64,000 nt of DNA, taken from Actinomadura sp. HBU206391. Its GTDB lineage: Bacteria; Actinomycetota; Actinomycetes; Streptosporangiales; Streptosporangiaceae. This document shows, piece after piece, positions 63,291-64,000 of this stretch (the first letter of the stretch is position 1; each line of letters starts with the position of its first letter). The translations under genes and the position numbers were made by a program. The stretch is from the NCBI RefSeq assembly GCF_014323665.1, contig NZ_JABVEB010000010.1:27549-91548 (forward strand), read 5' to 3'. The notes below the pieces were generated by a model. That model saw only the letters and a program-made list of their open reading frames with translations. It was not told the origin of the DNA and did not search any database.

Positions 63291-63676
63291 TTAAATAGAG
63301 TACTTACCGGCTGCGCGGAGGCGAAGGGCACGGCCGGCGCCGCCGTGCAGTTCGAGCATCCTGCGCCGGCCTTCGGACTCACTGCGCTTCAGGCCTTGCT
63401 GCACCTTCTCGATGACGGCCGGGGCGAGGGCGGCGAGCAGGCGGCGTGCCTCGGCCCAGGCCTGGTCGGCCGTGTCGCGGGTGATGACGTGCAGGCGAAT
63501 GCCGAACCGGAGCCTCCGGTCCCCGCGACGCCGCAGCGGCGCTCTCGTCGTGCGTACGAACTCCGCCGCCTCGGCCAGGGCGCCGCCGGCGATGCCCACG
63601 TCGATCGCGGTGTGCAGCAACTGGGCGACCGCGCCGGCGCCGGTCGCGGTCCGCAGGGTCGGTAAGGTCGCCCGGG
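63291..63676 (-). pseudogene. Chimeric remnant: acyl-CoA dehydrogenase (SfnB/DszC-like) joined to SsuD fragment
   Basis: One open frame reads RTATGAGAVAQLLHTAIDVG and GGALAEAAEFVR, which fits sulfur-related acyl-CoA dehydrogenase-like monooxygenases. It then passes via LRRRGDRR into LRFGIRLHVITRDTADQAW and RSESEGRRRMLELHGG, the SsuD (LLM) pattern. Both parts are short and lack ends and catalytic regions. Large deletions appear to have fused two genes of an old sulfonate operon. Confidence 0.6.
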
Positions 63677-64000
63677 TCAGCGGCGGGGTGGGCGGCGTTC
63701 CAGCTCGACGATGCGCCGGCGAGCGGCCTCGAGCTCCTGCCTCAGCGCGCGGACTTCGTGTTCGAGTTCGAGAACCCGCCGGATGGCCGCAAGGGTCATG
63801 CCCTCGTCGACCAGGGTGACGACGTACTGCAGACGACTGATCTCACGGCGGGAGTAACGGCGCTGGCCGCCCGTCGACCTCTGCGGTCGTACGACCTCGT
63901 ATTCGTCCAGACGGCGTAGGAAGGCCTGCTGTACCTGGAGCATCCCGGCGACCTGCCCGACCGAGTACAGAGGTGCCCGGTCATCATCGATCGGCAATGA
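63677..64000 (-). CDS. MerR family transcriptional regulator, possibly truncated by window end
   Basis: At least 107 residues. LYSVGQVAGMLQVQQAFLRRLDEYEVVRPQRSTGGQRRYSRREI is the MerR helix-turn-helix and wing, followed by DEGMTLAAIRRVLEL and an Arg/Glu-rich coiled coil. It resembles HspR-type regulators. The frame stays open to the window edge; a TTG at 63997 could be the start. Its stop abuts the chimeric sulfur-gene remnant. Confidence 0.8.
   Translation of the reverse strand, partial: SLPIDDDRAPLYSVGQVAGMLQVQQAFLRRLDEYEVVRPQRSTGGQRRYSRREISRLQYVVTLVDEGMTLAAIRRVLELEHEVRALRQELEAARRRIVELERRPPRR

Overview
The window is high-GC DNA with strong G/C bias at third codon positions. It also carries a chaplin-like secreted protein, a DUF397/DUF5753 helix-turn-helix pair, DUF3151, a NYN-domain protein and a DUF222/HNH gene. 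Together these point to a mycelial actinobacterium; Streptosporangiales/Thermomonosporaceae-like is my inference and no marker RNA is present to prove it. No rRNA, tRNA, CRISPR array or complete prophage was seen.

Layout. 1-12 kb is an accessory, partly decayed stretch: the 3' part of an adenosine-deaminase-family gene, a DUF222/HNH gene bracketed by a perfect 22-bp direct repeat, small enzymes, two DUF4240 paralogues around a pilin-like-anchored phosphodiesterase, and several gene remnants (ECF sigma factor, XRE/DUF5753 regulator with at least two lesions, a frame-switched gene). 12-20 kb holds an Rnl5-type RNA ligase, a PhoD-like phosphatase, NYN and TPR proteins, pyrE, a DedA protein and fructose-bisphosphate aldolase. 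20-31 kb is mostly housekeeping: an HxlR regulator with three matching operator-like sites, DUF3151, purA, a glycerophosphodiesterase, CorA, purD, an LtrA protein and purB. 31-38 kb has a divergent MurA, an unusual regulator, and a receptor serine/threonine kinase translationally coupled to a membrane protein with its own ectodomain.

38-47 kb contains what looks like a complete pyroglutamate (5-oxoproline) salvage locus. Leftward run DUF969 and DUF979 membrane proteins, pyroglutamyl peptidase and a DUF2891 protein. Rightward run a GntR/FCD regulator and 5-oxoprolinase pxpA, pxpB and pxpC. A perfect 13-bp palindrome lies between the two arms. 47-57 kb contains a beta-propeller protein, a CocE-type hydrolase, PlsC, a lipoprotein, an NfeD-like OB-fold protein next to flotillin, a holin-like membrane protein, an ankyrin protein and a CASTOR/POLLUX-like channel. 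57-64 kb contains the chaplin, a second CorA with a 14-residue stalk insertion and an M-box-like leader, a YbaK-type deacylase, a VOC protein, a lipase with the same pilin-like anchor as the phosphodiesterase near 7 kb, an SsuE-like flavin reductase beside a chimeric remnant of two sulfur genes, and a MerR regulator cut by the window end.

The most interesting structure is repeats and mosaics: the 22-bp repeats around the HNH gene, three dispersed copies of one intergenic palindrome, the shared anchor on two unrelated secreted enzymes, and the 14-residue (two-heptad) insertion in CorA.
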